Notes: a model not told the origin generated them from the sequence alone. Numbered from the stretch's first letter, positions 17,936 to 29,027 are shown. The stretch is 64,000 nt of DNA from Methylophilaceae bacterium (GCA_028355955.1 JAOMTQ010000001.1:62001-126000); one strand, 5' to 3'. Made by a program: numbers and translations.

Positions 17936-19525
17936 ATGTCACATCAAGTACTAGCTAGGAAATGGCGTCCAAAAAATTTTGATACCCTCGTGGGTCAAGA
18001 AAATACAGTGCAAGCTTTAGTTAATGCACTTGATCAAGAAAGACTTCATCATGCCTATTTGTTTACTGGTACTCGAGGTGTAGGCAAAACAACTTTAGCA
18101 AGAATCTTAGCAAAATCATTTAACTGTGAAAAAGGCATCTCATCAAAGCCATGTGGAGTCTGTTCTGCTTGTGTCTCTGTCGATAAAGGAAATTTTATAG
18201 ATCTAATCGAAGTTGATGCAGCATCAAATACAAAAGTTGATGAAATGCGAGAGCTTTTAGAAAATTCTCAATATGCGCCTACTTCCGGAAGATTTAAAGT
18301 TTATATTATTGATGAAGTACACATGCTCTCAAACAGCGCCTTTAATGCAATGTTAAAGACTCTTGAAGAGCCTCCTGAGCACATCAAGTTTATCCTGGCA
18401 ACAACTGATCCAAAAAAAGTACCTGTAACCGTATTATCAAGATGCTTACAATTTAATTTAAAACAGATGACCATTGAAAAAATATCAAATCATCTTGATA
18501 TGATTTTGACAGATGAGGAAATAAAATTTGAAAAAAAAGCACTAGGTTTAATTGCAAAATGCGCAAGAGGGAGTATGAGGGATGCACTTTCATTAACGGA
18601 TCAAGCGATTGCGTATTCTGGAAATGAAATATCAGAAAATAAAGTTAGCGAAATGCTGGGTATCGTTGATAATAATTTTCTAATAGATATCTTGTTTAAG
18701 ATATCTGAGGATAAGGGTGAAGAACTTATTGAGATTGCTCATGGAATGAATGATAAAAATATTGCGCTGGATAGCACATTGATTGATCTGGCTAAGCTTA
18801 TTCATGAGATTTCAGTCTATCAAGTTACTTCAGGAAGAAACCTAAATTTACAAGGCGATAAAGAAATAAAACAACTAAGTAAATTATATTCCCCGGAAAC
18901 ACTTCAGCTTCTTTATCAAATTGTAATTAATGGAAAAAAAGATATTTATTTAGCGCCTGACTTGTTAACCGGATTTAATACGACTTTGCTGAGAATGTTA
19001 GCCTTTTTCCCTACCTTACAAACTGAAAAGTTAGAATCTAAATTAGTGGGAAAAAAAGTAGCACCTCCTAATCAATCTCTTGAAGAAAAAAAAAGTTCTC
19101 AAATTGAAGTAAAGAATGAAGTTAAAGAGACATTGGAATTTGATGGTAATTGGCACAATCTAGTTAACAATTTGAAACTCGGAATTGCTAATGCATTAGC
19201 ACAAGAATGTGAATTTAAAGCCTATCAAAATTATATCTTTGAACTTACCTTAGACTCAAATAAAGGTCATTTAATGCAAGATAACTATGTCGAAAAACTT
19301 GAAGAATCTCTAATAAATCATTTTAATAAAAAAATTAAAGTAAAAATTTTTGTTGATGAAGTTAAAACAACTCCCGCTATAAAGACTTCAGAAGAAAAAT
19401 CTAAGTTATTAAAGGAAACTGAATCTGCTATGATGAAAGATGGTTTTGTTAAAGATTTAATTGAAAATTTTGACGCGCAAGTAGTTCCAACAAGTATTGA
19501 ACCATTAAATAACAAAGGACAATAA
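17936..19525 (+). CDS. dnaX: DNA polymerase III subunits tau/gamma
   Basis: 529 residues. AAA+ clamp-loader features: Walker [10 protein letters not shown] (~45-53), the zinc module cysteines (C64-x8-C-x2-C-x2-C), Walker B DEVHML (~127) and the SRC sensor LSRCLQFNL (~169). Domains I-III end near residue 370 and a short tau-specific tail follows. Nine consecutive A residues (19086-19094) fall at codons 384-387, just at that boundary. A -1 shift would stop after 390 residues and a +1 shift after 391, which would make a gamma-like product. The gene starts 29 bp after the 4.5S RNA and runs 1 bp from ybaB. It acts in the replisome clamp loader. Confidence 0.96.
   Translation: MSHQVLARKWRPKNFDTLVGQENTVQALVNALDQERLHHAYLFTGTRGVGKTTLARILAKSFNCEKGISSKPCGVCSACVSVDKGNFIDLIEVDAASNTKVDEMRELLENSQYAPTSGRFKVYIIDEVHMLSNSAFNAMLKTLEEPPEHIKFILATTDPKKVPVTVLSRCLQFNLKQMTIEKISNHLDMILTDEEIKFEKKALGLIAKCARGSMRDALSLTDQAIAYSGNEISENKVSEMLGIVDNNFLIDILFKISEDKGEELIEIAHGMNDKNIALDSTLIDLAKLIHEISVYQVTSGRNLNLQGDKEIKQLSKLYSPETLQLLYQIVINGKKDIYLAPDLLTGFNTTLLRMLAFFPTLQTEKLESKLVGKKVAPPNQSLEEKKSSQIEVKNEVKETLEFDGNWHNLVNNLKLGIANALAQECEFKAYQNYIFELTLDSNKGHLMQDNYVEKLEESLINHFNKKIKVKIFVDEVKTTPAIKTSEEKSKLLKETESAMMKDGFVKDLIENFDAQVVPTSIEPLNNKGQ
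19086..19094 (+). other. A9 slippery run in dnaX, candidate programmed frameshift or transcriptional slippage site
   Basis: The in-frame heptamer is A AAA AAA (GAA AAA AAA AGT). The -1 frame reads AAG TTC TCA AAT TGA and the +1 frame GTT CTC AAA TTG AAG TAA, so either slip terminates within five codons or so. The location, right after clamp-loader domain III, matches where gamma ends in other bacteria. Confidence 0.5.
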
Positions 19526-19526
19526 T

Positions 19527-19835
19527 ATGGCTAAAGGTGGTATGGGTAATATAATGAAACAAGCTCAGATGATGCAAGCAAATCTCCAAAAAGCCCAGGC
19601 AGAACTTGCAGATATTGATGTTGAAGGTGAAGCCGGTAATGGCATGATAAAAATTACTATCTCCTGTAAACATGAAATTAAAAAGGTTGATATCGATCCT
19701 TCTCTGCTTGAAGATAAGGAGATGCTAGAAGATTTGATTATGGTTGCTTTCAAAGATGCCTTAAGTAAGGTCGAGAGTACCTCTTCACAAAAGATGGGAG
19801 GGTTAGTTCCTCCAGGAATGAATTTGCCTTTTTAG
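19527..19835 (+). CDS. ybaB: YbaB/EbfC family nucleoid-associated protein
   Basis: 102 residues; [21 protein letters not shown] at the N-terminus and the acidic [13 protein letters not shown] strand are characteristic of YbaB/EbfC, a dimeric DNA-binding protein linked with recombination and replication genes. It sits between dnaX and recR, the near-universal dnaX-ybaB-recR arrangement. Spacing to dnaX is one base and to recR four bases, so the three genes are cotranscribed. Length is typical (about 105). Confidence 0.95.
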   Translation: MAKGGMGNIMKQAQMMQANLQKAQAELADIDVEGEAGNGMIKITISCKHEIKKVDIDPSLLEDKEMLEDLIMVAFKDALSKVESTSSQKMGGLVPPGMNLPF

Positions 19836-19839
19836 TCGT

Positions 19840-20439
19840 ATGCAGACTAATAACACACTAGAAAATCTTATAGAGTCATTAAAATGCCTCCCCGGAGTTG
19901 GACCAAAGTCTGCACTTAGATTAGCCTACTATTTACTTCAAAGAGATAGGAAGGGAGCCCATAAACTAGCAAACTCAATTGAAGAATCCCTCAGCAAGCT
20001 TGGTCATTGCAAACTTTGTAACAATTTCTCTGAAAAAGAAATTTGTTCAATATGTGAATCACCAAATAGAATTACAGATACACTCTGCGTTGTTGAGATG
20101 CCAACTGATTTACTAATGTTTGAGCAAACACGCTCTTACAAAGGCATGTATTTTGTTTTAATGGGAAGACTTTCACCTCTTGATGGAATCGGGCCCAAAG
20201 AAATTCACATTAACAAGTTGCTTGAAAGGATTAAAAAAAGTGAAATCAATGAAATAATTCTTGCAACAAACTTTACAACCGAAGGTAATACAACAGCACA
20301 ATATATCGCTGAACTTCTTAAAGAAAGCAAAATAAATATCACCCGAATTGCTCGTGGTCTTCCGATGGGGGGTGAAATAGAATATATTGATTCTGGCACC
20401 CTAGCCCAATCTATTGTTGAACGTAAAAAATTAATCTAA
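19840..20439 (+). CDS. recR: Recombination mediator RecR
   Basis: 199 residues: an N-terminal helix-hairpin-helix (LKCLPGVGPKSALRLAYYLL), a zinc finger (CKLCNNFSEKEICSIC, ~56-71), and a Toprim domain (LCVVEMPTDLLMFE, LMGRLSPLDGIGP). Works with RecF/RecO to load RecA on gapped DNA. Last gene of dnaX-ybaB-recR; overlaps the convergent gph-like gene by 4 bp. No odd features. Confidence 0.97.
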   Translation: MQTNNTLENLIESLKCLPGVGPKSALRLAYYLLQRDRKGAHKLANSIEESLSKLGHCKLCNNFSEKEICSICESPNRITDTLCVVEMPTDLLMFEQTRSYKGMYFVLMGRLSPLDGIGPKEIHINKLLERIKKSEINEIILATNFTTEGNTTAQYIAELLKESKINITRIARGLPMGGEIEYIDSGTLAQSIVERKKLI

Positions 20440-21083
20440 ATTTTTATTAAAGCGGGAATTTCAGAAGGATGATTGATGATAGCATCTGCACCCCAGCTTT
20501 CTATTTTGTCTTCTTTTTTTAAATAGCCATAACAAGCAAGGATTGCAAAGATATTTGCAGTATTTGAAGAGCTTATATCCTTGTGTGCATCGCCAACATA
20601 AACCACTTCATTAGATTTTACTTTTAAAGATTCACATGCCGCAATCAACATTGCAGGAGAGGGTTTCGGAGCAATGCCATCATCTCCGCATATTAAAATT
20701 TCACATCTTTGATCGAGGTTGATAAATGGCAAGATCATCTCAACAAAACACCGATGTTTGTTTGTGATAACGCCCCACCCTATTTTATTTTTATCCAGCA
20801 GGTTAATGAGGTCATAAATGCCATCAAAAAGGATTGGATTATTTAAAATATTGCTTTTATAAATGCTAATAAACTCATTTGTAAGCGCTGAATAATTATC
20901 AACCTCTTCATCGAATCGCAAGTTTAAATAGGCCTTTATTCCATCAGATGCAACTTCACGCCCCTCCTCAAATGTAATAAGAGGATAATTATGCAGTACA
21001 TATAGATCATTCGCACTTTGCACCAAGTCGTGGGCAGAATCTATTAATGTACCATCTAAGTCAAATAAAACTTTTTTAATCAT
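20436..21083 (-). CDS. gph: HAD-superfamily phosphatase, phosphoglycolate phosphatase-like
   Basis: 215 residues, HAD subfamily IA. Motif I FDLDGTLIDSAHDLVQSAND, motif II GVITNKH, motif III lysine in APKPSP, and motif IV VYVGDAHKDI are all present. In betaproteobacteria the gene after ubiG is usually annotated gph, dephosphorylating 2-phosphoglycolate. A role on another small phosphate ester (for example the N-acetylmuramate 6-phosphate activity of MupP) is possible. Overlaps the ubiG stop by 8 bp. Confidence 0.88.
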   Translation of the reverse strand: MIKKVLFDLDGTLIDSAHDLVQSANDLYVLHNYPLITFEEGREVASDGIKAYLNLRFDEEVDNYSALTNEFISIYKSNILNNPILFDGIYDLINLLDKNKIGWGVITNKHRCFVEMILPFINLDQRCEILICGDDGIAPKPSPAMLIAACESLKVKSNEVVYVGDAHKDISSSNTANIFAILACYGYLKKEDKIESWGADAIINHPSEIPALIKI

Positions 21084-21792
21084 TTACTGACGATGCTTCG
21101 ACGATATAATTCACGGAAGTATCTTGAGAAAGCTTATATTTCTGTGTAATAGGGTTATATGTCATACCTATAATTGAATCAAATGATAGATCATTACCGC
21201 TTACCCAAGCCTGCAATTGGCTCGGTTTTATAAATTTCTTATATTCGTGCGTGCCTTTTGGTAATAAGTTAAGAATATATTCTGCCCCAACAATTGCAAA
21301 TAAAAATGCTTTTACGTTCTTGTTTATTGTTGAAAAGTAAATCTTTCCACCAGGTTTCAAGAGCTTTGAACATGTATTTATTATTGAATTGGGATCAGGG
21401 ACATGCTCTAGCATCTCTAAACAAGTTATAACATCAAATCTTTCGTCCGTATTTTTATAAAATCTCTCAATGTTTATATGTTTATATTTAACTTTTACGC
21501 CACTTTCATTTGCATGAAGTTTAGCTATTTGAATAACCTTGTCACCCTGATCTATTCCAGTCACATCAGCACCTTCATTTGCAAGAGATTCTGATAGAAT
21601 TCCACCCCCACAACCAACATCCAATACTTTTTTGCCTTTAAGGTTTACTGATGACTTTATAAAATTTAATCTTAAGGGATTTATTTCATGAAGTGGCTTG
21701 AACTCACTAGTTGAATCCCACCATTTATGAGCTAATAAGTTAAATTTTTCAATTTCGTGGATATCTACGTTGTTTTTATTTTTGTTTTCCAT
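21076..21792 (-). CDS. ubiG: Ubiquinone biosynthesis O-methyltransferase
   Basis: 238 residues, class I SAM methyltransferase. N-terminal EIEKFNLLAHKWWDSTSEFK and PLHEINPLRLNFI are UbiG hallmarks; the SAM motif I is VLDVGCGGGILSESLA, followed by ITCLEMLEHVPDP (motif post-II). It performs both O-methylations of the ubiquinone ring at the membrane. It overlaps the amidohydrolase gene by 28 bp at its start and gph at its end, a betaproteobacterial block. Confidence 0.96.
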   Translation of the reverse strand: MENKNKNNVDIHEIEKFNLLAHKWWDSTSEFKPLHEINPLRLNFIKSSVNLKGKKVLDVGCGGGILSESLANEGADVTGIDQGDKVIQIAKLHANESGVKVKYKHINIERFYKNTDERFDVITCLEMLEHVPDPNSIINTCSKLLKPGGKIYFSTINKNVKAFLFAIVGAEYILNLLPKGTHEYKKFIKPSQLQAWVSGNDLSFDSIIGMTYNPITQKYKLSQDTSVNYIVEASSVND

Positions 21793-23084
21793 GACTTTGC
21801 TATATTTGTTAATTTATCCAAATCAATATTTTCTAATTGACCTGCATTAAGCTTTAATGTTCCATTGATCCAAACATAGTCTACTCCACCTTGATTTCCA
21901 TTATAAAGAAGGCTTGAAAGTGGTTTATACACTGGTTGAGTAAAGATTGAATCTAAATTAATAGCGACAATATCTGCTTTTTTCTTTAACTCAATAGACC
22001 CAATAAACCTACCTTTATTCATCGATTTGGCAGCGTTATAAGTTGCCATTTTAAAAGCAACGTTGGAATCTAAAATTTCTGGTTTGTGATTTATGCCTTT
22101 TCCTAAAAGAGCTGCCATCCTTAACTCTTCCAATATATCTAGTCTATTATTACTTGCTGAGCTGTCAGTTCCAATTGAAACATTTATACCTAAATCAAGC
22201 ATTTTTGATATATCGGCGATACCACTTCCCAAGATAAGATTTGATGAGGGGTTATGAACGACATTAACATTATTCTGATTCAATAAACTCAAGTCTTGCT
22301 CATCAACATGCGTGCAGTGAGCTGCAACTAAATTTGGACCTAATAAACCTAAAGAACTAAATCTCTGAATTGGGCTGACTTTAAATTGGCTTATGCTATT
22401 TTCAATTTCCTCTCTAGTCTCATGAAGGTGGGTATGGATAGGTAAATTTAGCTGTTCCGCATAAGTCCCTACCAGACTCAATGTTTTATTTGATGTTGTG
22501 TATGGTGCATGAGGTGCTAAAGAAGTGGAAATTAACTCTTCATCCCTCCATTTATCTCTAAAATCAAAACCTTTTTTTAAGTAATCTTCTGGATCTGAAG
22601 CGTAGTTTGTTGGAAACTCCATTACTACTAACCCTATATTTGCTCTTATTCCCATTTCAACGGCAGCCTCTGCTGTCTCATTAGGATGGAAATACATATC
22701 ATTGAAGGTTGTTGTGCCCGACTTGATCATTTCGGCTATTGCAACCAATGAGCCATCTTTAACAAAAGACTCACTGACATGTTTCTTTTCTGCTGGCCAA
22801 ATATAGTCCTCTAACCAAGATTTTAACGGGAGGTCATTTGCATATCCTTTTAACAAGGACATTGCCGCATGCGTATGGTTATTAATAAGGCCTGGGATAA
22901 TTATGTGGTCAGATAATGCAAACACATCATCTGCTTCATATTTATCAAAAACATTTTTTGTAGGAAGGATATCAAAAATCTCATCTTCCAATATCACAAT
23001 TGAATGATCATCAAGAAGTGTATTATCTTTATCTGCCTTGTAAATCCATGAAGCTGAGACAATTGAGTTTACTTTTTTAATCAT
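21765..23084 (-). CDS. mtaD: Amidohydrolase, S-adenosylhomocysteine/5'-methylthioadenosine deaminase-like
   Basis: 439 residues of the TRZ/ATZ (cytosine deaminase-like) amidohydrolase family. Metal ligands are visible: NNHTHAAMSLLKGYANDLPL (HxH), HTHLHE, AHCTHVDEQD and GTDSSASNN. These enzymes deaminate S-adenosylhomocysteine, methylthioadenosine or adenosine-like nucleosides in the cytoplasm; position directly before ubiG, whose product SAH it could clear, supports that role. Length agrees with the family (about 435-440). The exact substrate is inferred, hence the symbol is tentative. Confidence 0.85.
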   Translation of the reverse strand: MIKKVNSIVSASWIYKADKDNTLLDDHSIVILEDEIFDILPTKNVFDKYEADDVFALSDHIIIPGLINNHTHAAMSLLKGYANDLPLKSWLEDYIWPAEKKHVSESFVKDGSLVAIAEMIKSGTTTFNDMYFHPNETAEAAVEMGIRANIGLVVMEFPTNYASDPEDYLKKGFDFRDKWRDEELISTSLAPHAPYTTSNKTLSLVGTYAEQLNLPIHTHLHETREEIENSISQFKVSPIQRFSSLGLLGPNLVAAHCTHVDEQDLSLLNQNNVNVVHNPSSNLILGSGIADISKMLDLGINVSIGTDSSASNNRLDILEELRMAALLGKGINHKPEILDSNVAFKMATYNAAKSMNKGRFIGSIELKKKADIVAINLDSIFTQPVYKPLSSLLYNGNQGGVDYVWINGTLKLNAGQLENIDLDKLTNIAKSWKTKIKTT

Positions 23085-23099
23085 AGATTAAAAACTGAC

Positions 23100-24434
<1,335 letters not shown>

Positions 24435-25409
24435 TTAAGTTAATAGGTTGTTAATGATAAATCTTAAGTCGATAGAAAACCCCGTCGCTGGTCTCATATC
24501 ATCAGAAAATTTATTCATATTATCGTAACGACCACCTTGTGCAACTGCTGTATTAAATTTTTGTGCATAAGCTGAATACACAATACCAGTATGGTATTGA
24601 TACCCTCTGATATCAGAAAAATCAAAGCTAATTTCAACATTCATTTTCTTTAAATTTTCACAAATGCTAGTGAGTGATTTAATCACATCATTTGCAACAG
24701 CCTGATCTGGTAATAATTTATTTAGATTTTTTAGAATGGACTCATCTCCATAAAGATCTGTTAGAGATATAAGTTTTTTTGTTATATCGCTATTATGTTT
24801 TTTGGAAAGAATTTTTTCTATTTCAATTTTATCTTTTAACATCATCGCATTCCCAAGACTTAAAGCCTCACTAGGTGATAAATCGAGTTCACTCTTTAAT
24901 GAGTTATAAATATCAAGATGATTAATATCAAGGACAATATCTTTAATATCAAGTACTTTTAAAGACTGAATCATTAGCTTTTGTATCTCCAAGTCGGCAT
25001 CAATACTTGGGTCACCAAAATATTCTGCGCCAACTTGTAATAGCTCACGAGGTTTTTTATTAGTGGAGTTTGCCCTTAATACCGAACCCGCATAACATAA
25101 TTTGTTAATGCCCTTCTCTGCCATTTGAGAGTCAATCCTAAAAGCCTGAGTCGTAAGGTCCGAACTGACTCCCATCATCTTTCCTGTCATTTGATCAACA
25201 ACTTTATAGGTTTCAAGATCAAGATCTCTTCCATATGCATTTAGAGAATCAGAAAATTCAAGCATTGAAGGAAAAATGAGTTGATATCCATTTTTTAAAT
25301 AGAGATCTATAAGAAGTCTCTTTTTTGATTCAATAACAGCTGCTTTTTTTGGGAATATATCTTCAGCATTTTCAGGAAGAAGCCATTGATTCATTTTAGT
25401 AGGTTCCAA
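24435..25409 (-). CDS. hisZ: ATP phosphoribosyltransferase regulatory subunit
   Basis: 324 residues related to class II aminoacyl-tRNA synthetase catalytic domains but lacking tRNA-synthetase activity: LPENAEDIFPKKA start, DLTTQAFRID, YAGSVLRANS, RELLQVGAEYFG and the C-terminal AQGGRYDNM. HisZ is the partner of the short HisG form and confers histidine regulation. Most HisZ proteins are about 380-400 residues, so this one is compact. It overlaps the DUF2065 gene by 14 bp. Confidence 0.92.
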   Translation of the reverse strand: MEPTKMNQWLLPENAEDIFPKKAAVIESKKRLLIDLYLKNGYQLIFPSMLEFSDSLNAYGRDLDLETYKVVDQMTGKMMGVSSDLTTQAFRIDSQMAEKGINKLCYAGSVLRANSTNKKPRELLQVGAEYFGDPSIDADLEIQKLMIQSLKVLDIKDIVLDINHLDIYNSLKSELDLSPSEALSLGNAMMLKDKIEIEKILSKKHNSDITKKLISLTDLYGDESILKNLNKLLPDQAVANDVIKSLTSICENLKKMNVEISFDFSDIRGYQYHTGIVYSAYAQKFNTAVAQGGRYDNMNKFSDDMRPATGFSIDLRFIINNLLT

Positions 25410-25584
25410 TAAATATAATCATTATGCCAATAATCACTGATAAAAGTCCATAGAACTTTATTTGACCATTTTTTTGATTTGTTATTCTTATAAACGCATC
25501 TTTCCAGCTTTGTGTAAAAAAAAGTGGAAATAAGCCTTCAATAACTAAAACTAGACCAATTGCCAGAACAATAGAGTCTCTCAA
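25396..25584 (-). CDS. DUF2065 small membrane protein
   Basis: 62 residues with two hydrophobic segments (about 5-24 and 42-60) and the family pattern LVLVIEGLFPLFF then GLLSVIIGIM. DUF2065 genes regularly sit between hflC and hisZ/purA in proteobacteria; no function is established. Its start is immediately after the hflC stop. Inner-membrane location is predicted. Confidence 0.88.
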   Translation of the reverse strand: MRDSIVLAIGLVLVIEGLFPLFFTQSWKDAFIRITNQKNGQIKFYGLLSVIIGIMIIFIGTY

Positions 25585-26454
25585 TTACTTACTATCAGGG
25601 CTTTTTAAAAATTTGAAAAAGTCAGAATCAGGATCGAGAACTAAAATATCATCTTTTCCTTTAAAGCTTTTTCTGTATGCTTCAAGGCTTCTAAAGAAAT
25701 CATAAAAATCTTGGTTTTTTGAGAAAGCTTCAGCATAAATTCTAGATGCACTCGCGTCACCTTCACCTTTAATTTTTTGAGCATCCTTATAAGCTTCTGT
25801 AATAATGATATCTCTTTCTTTCTCGGCAACAGCTCTAATTTTCTCTGAATCAGCAAAACCTTGAGACCTTAACTCATTCGCAACAGATTTTCTTTCAGCA
25901 TTCATTCTCTGATACACAGACTCACTAACTTCTTCAGGGAGGTCTACTCGTCTCAACCTTACATCTAAAATTTCAACGCCTATAAGTCTTGACTCACTAT
26001 CAGCTCTCTCCTGTAAAATACCCATAATCTCTGACCTTTGACCAGAAACAACCTCTTGAATTGTCCTTTTACCGAATTCAGCACGAAGTCCATCATTGAC
26101 CGTTTGTGTGATTCTTCGCTCAGCTTGTCTTTCATCACCATTAACTGAAACGTAATATTTAGCTGGGTCCATGATTCGCCATTTAATATACGAATCTACC
26201 AGAACATTTTTCTTCTCACTCGTGATGAATCTTTCTGGCTGATCTGACTCATAAGTTAGAATCCTTTTATCAAAAAATCTAACGTTCTCAACAATCGGCG
26301 TTTTAAAGTAAAGGCCAGGATCTTTTTTAACAGATACAATCTCACCCAACCTAAAAACTAACGCAAATTCTCTTTGATCAACGGTGAACGTCGATAAACT
26401 TAATAAAATTAGTAGTACGATGATTGATACGAGTATTCTTGATAATTTTCCCAT
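25585..26454 (-). CDS. hflC: FtsH protease modulator HflC
   Basis: 289 residues: one N-terminal transmembrane helix (about 7-24), then an SPFH/prohibitin domain (FTVDQREFALVFRLGEIV, GLYFKTPIVENVRFFDKR) and a coiled-coil region rich in Arg/Glu (residues ~165-230). HflC forms a large cage complex with HflK around FtsH in the inner membrane, exposed to the periplasm. Follows hflK by 5 bp. Length is slightly below E. coli HflC (334). Confidence 0.96.
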   Translation of the reverse strand: MGKLSRILVSIIVLLILLSLSTFTVDQREFALVFRLGEIVSVKKDPGLYFKTPIVENVRFFDKRILTYESDQPERFITSEKKNVLVDSYIKWRIMDPAKYYVSVNGDERQAERRITQTVNDGLRAEFGKRTIQEVVSGQRSEIMGILQERADSESRLIGVEILDVRLRRVDLPEEVSESVYQRMNAERKSVANELRSQGFADSEKIRAVAEKERDIIITEAYKDAQKIKGEGDASASRIYAEAFSKNQDFYDFFRSLEAYRKSFKGKDDILVLDPDSDFFKFLKSPDSK

Positions 26455-26459
26455 AATAT

Positions 26460-27710
26460 TTACCTTATATCCCTTTCACGCGCTCTAAATGCTCCCCTAG
26501 AACGATCTGTTAAAGAATTAATGACATCTGATGCAGATACATCAGGGTTTGTTTGGCTTGATGCCTGACTTGGGTCGATATCTACATAATTATTTTTGCT
26601 TGAATTATTAATAATCTTATCAAGCGGGAGGTAAAGAAGGCTATTTGACCCTTTTTGATCGATAATAATTTTACTTACTGTTGACATGATCTGCTCTTGC
26701 GTTTCTAAAAATAACCTTTTTTTAGTTACTTCAGGGGCTCTTATGTATTCAGCTAAAATTTGATCGAAACGACTGGCATTACCCAGTGCTTCATTTTCAA
26801 TTGATATTTTGTATCCATTTGCTTCAGCCGTAAGTCTCGAAGCAGTACCCCTTGCCTTTGGGACTATATCGTTTGCATATGCTTGACCCTCGTTTTTTTG
26901 TCTCTCAAGATCCTGTTTTGCTTTAACTGCATCATCAAATGCCGCTTGGACTTGTTGTGGTGGTTGTGCATTTTGCATTGTCACACTAGTAATATTGATA
27001 CCTGTTTGATATAAATCAAGAATTGACTGCATCAATGATTTTGTTTTTATTGCAATCTCCTCCCTACCCTCATAGAGAACAAAATCCATGTCACTCTTTC
27101 CAACAACCTCTCTAATTGCTGTTTCAGCCGCCCCTCTCACGTAGCTCTCTACTGAGCGATTATTAAAAATAAAATCTTCGACTGATTTTAAATTGTATTG
27201 GACTGCAAATTGAAGGTCGATAATGTTTTCATCGCCAGTTAACATTAAAGACTCTTTAAGTTGTTGAGTGGCGCCTTCACCAAGTGATCGATAACCCACC
27301 TCAATAGTACGAACCTGCTCTTGATTCACAATTTCAACTGTTTCAATTGGATAAGGAATGTGCCATCTTGGTCCAGGAAGAGTAATTGCTGTGTTTTCAC
27401 CAAAGGTTAAAACAACTCCTCTAGAACCCTGATCCACAATGTAGAACCCAGTTGCCAACCAAACTAGAAATATGACAATAACTATTGGTAAAGGCTTTAT
27501 TATCCCTGAATCCCCAGAGTTATCTGATGGCGGTTGAGAGCCATTCCCATTGTTTGTGTTTTTGGGTTTTAATTTAAAAACGTTGTTTACCTTAGATTTT
27601 AGATCTTTCACTAATTCATCTAAATCAGGCGGACCATCATTATTAGCGTTTTTAATTACATTTGAAATTTTGTTTCCAACAAATCCGAATAATTTAAGCA
27701 TATTTTCCAT
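26460..27710 (-). CDS. hflK: FtsH protease modulator HflK
   Basis: 416 residues: a Gly/Asn-rich cytoplasmic N-terminus (GPPDLDELV, NNGNGSQPPSDNSG), one transmembrane helix near residues 75-92, an SPFH domain (GFYIVDQGSRGVVLTFGE, GPRWHIPYPIE) and a coiled coil containing EAYANDIVPKARG-like sequence (here GQAYANDIVPKARG). Partner of HflC. Its first 17 bp overlap the 3' end of hflX, indicating cotranscription. Confidence 0.97.
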   Translation of the reverse strand: MENMLKLFGFVGNKISNVIKNANNDGPPDLDELVKDLKSKVNNVFKLKPKNTNNGNGSQPPSDNSGDSGIIKPLPIVIVIFLVWLATGFYIVDQGSRGVVLTFGENTAITLPGPRWHIPYPIETVEIVNQEQVRTIEVGYRSLGEGATQQLKESLMLTGDENIIDLQFAVQYNLKSVEDFIFNNRSVESYVRGAAETAIREVVGKSDMDFVLYEGREEIAIKTKSLMQSILDLYQTGINITSVTMQNAQPPQQVQAAFDDAVKAKQDLERQKNEGQAYANDIVPKARGTASRLTAEANGYKISIENEALGNASRFDQILAEYIRAPEVTKKRLFLETQEQIMSTVSKIIIDQKGSNSLLYLPLDKIINNSSKNNYVDIDPSQASSQTNPDVSASDVINSLTDRSRGAFRARERDIR

Positions 27711-28815
27711 TTCTTTGATTGATAAAATCTAGACTTCTTTCGACAATTGCTTTCTTTAAAAATTCAATTCCATCACCGTTAATGGCTGATAACTGAACCC
27801 GATTGATTTTACCATACTCATCTCTATCATATCCAGCGTTAAGCTTTATTTTATCTATTTGATTTAATACTAGTATCTGTTGAATATTGTTTGCACCAAT
27901 TTCGTTCAAGATTTTATCTACTTGAATAATTTGTTCCGCCTTATTTGCGTTACTTATATCAACAATATGCAAAAGTAAGTCAGCATCTGATGCCTCTTCC
28001 AATGTTGACTTGAATGCTTCAATGAGTGTCGTCGGTAATTTTTTGATAAATCCTACCGTATCCGAAATAACAAGATCATGCCCATACTCAATAAATAATT
28101 TACGTGAAGTAGTGTCAAGTGTTGCAAATAACTTGTTTTCAGCTAATATTTTCTCACTTGTTAGTTTATTGAATAAAGTGGACTTACCGGCATTAGTGTA
28201 TCCAACAATCGCAATAGTAAATACTTTTGACCTTCTTCGTGCGCTTCGTTGATTCGCTCTTTGTTTTTCAAGCTTTGTTAATTTAATTTTAAGCTGCTTT
28301 ATTCTCTGCCCAAGCATTCTTCGATCAAGTTCGATTTGCTTTTCACCGGGACCACCCCTCACACCTATACCTCCTTTTTGCCTTTCCAGATGGCTCCACC
28401 CTTTTGTTAACCTTGATGACAGATGGTTTAGATGAGCTAATTCTACTTGCATTTTTCCCTCATGACTCTTTGCTCTCATTGCAAAGATAAATAAAATCAA
28501 GGCTGTGCGATCATATACTCGCATAGAAGTTGCTTTTTCAATGTTTCTCTCCTGTGAGGGAGTAAGTTCATGGTTGAAGATAATTGTCTTTATGTTTTCT
28601 GCGGTCTTAATTTGAAGTAATTCTTTTAATTTTCCTGAACCGATGAAAAATTTAGCATCAGGAAACTTTCTTTGACTCTCAACTAATTCAACAACTTTAA
28701 AGCCTGCACTAAAGGCAAGAAGTTTAAATTCACTCGTATTCTCTTTATGGTCAATATCATCAATATTAAGACTAACTAATATCGCACTTTCACCATTCTT
28801 AGGTCTTTCAAACAT
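27694..28815 (-). CDS. hflX: Ribosome-associated GTPase HflX
   Basis: 373 residues. N-terminal HflX domain (FFIGSGKLKEL, IFNHELTPSQERNIE, VYDRTALILFIFAMRA), a glycine-rich linker segment GGIGVRGGPGEKQIELDRR, and a GTPase domain with G1 GYTNAGKST, G3 DTVGF and G4 NQID. HflX splits stalled or stressed 70S ribosomes. It follows hfq by 2 bp, the standard hfq-hflX-hflK-hflC order. The C-terminal domain is shorter than in E. coli HflX (426). Confidence 0.97.
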   Translation of the reverse strand: MFERPKNGESAILVSLNIDDIDHKENTSEFKLLAFSAGFKVVELVESQRKFPDAKFFIGSGKLKELLQIKTAENIKTIIFNHELTPSQERNIEKATSMRVYDRTALILFIFAMRAKSHEGKMQVELAHLNHLSSRLTKGWSHLERQKGGIGVRGGPGEKQIELDRRMLGQRIKQLKIKLTKLEKQRANQRSARRRSKVFTIAIVGYTNAGKSTLFNKLTSEKILAENKLFATLDTTSRKLFIEYGHDLVISDTVGFIKKLPTTLIEAFKSTLEEASDADLLLHIVDISNANKAEQIIQVDKILNEIGANNIQQILVLNQIDKIKLNAGYDRDEYGKINRVQLSAINGDGIEFLKKAIVERSLDFINQRNGKYA

Positions 28816-28817
28816 TT

Positions 28818-29027
28818 CTATGATGGAGTTATGCTCACTTTCTTGGATGGAACAATGGTTGAAATAGAATGTTTGTAGATAAGCTGGGGTGCTTGGCCGT
28901 TTAACACAATGATAGATTGATCAAACGAGTGGATATTGCCTTGCAATTTTATTCCATTTAACAAATATATTGAGACAGAAATATTTTCTTCTATCACTTT
29001 GTTTAAAAAATTGTCCTGTAAATGCAT
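28818..29027 (-). CDS. hfq: RNA chaperone Hfq, minimal-length form
   Basis: 69 residues. The Sm fold is complete: QDNFLN (proximal RNA site), [19 protein letters not shown] (Sm1) and [13 protein letters not shown] (Sm2, with the conserved YKHA/S-I pattern). The protein ends a few residues after Sm2, without the acidic flexible tail found in E. coli Hfq (102). Several Sm1-Sm2 linker residues (NGQAPQL) differ from the common KNTVSQM. It pairs small RNAs with mRNAs as a hexamer. Confidence 0.93.
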   Translation of the reverse strand: MHLQDNFLNKVIEENISVSIYLLNGIKLQGNIHSFDQSIIVLNGQAPQLIYKHSISTIVPSKKVSITPS

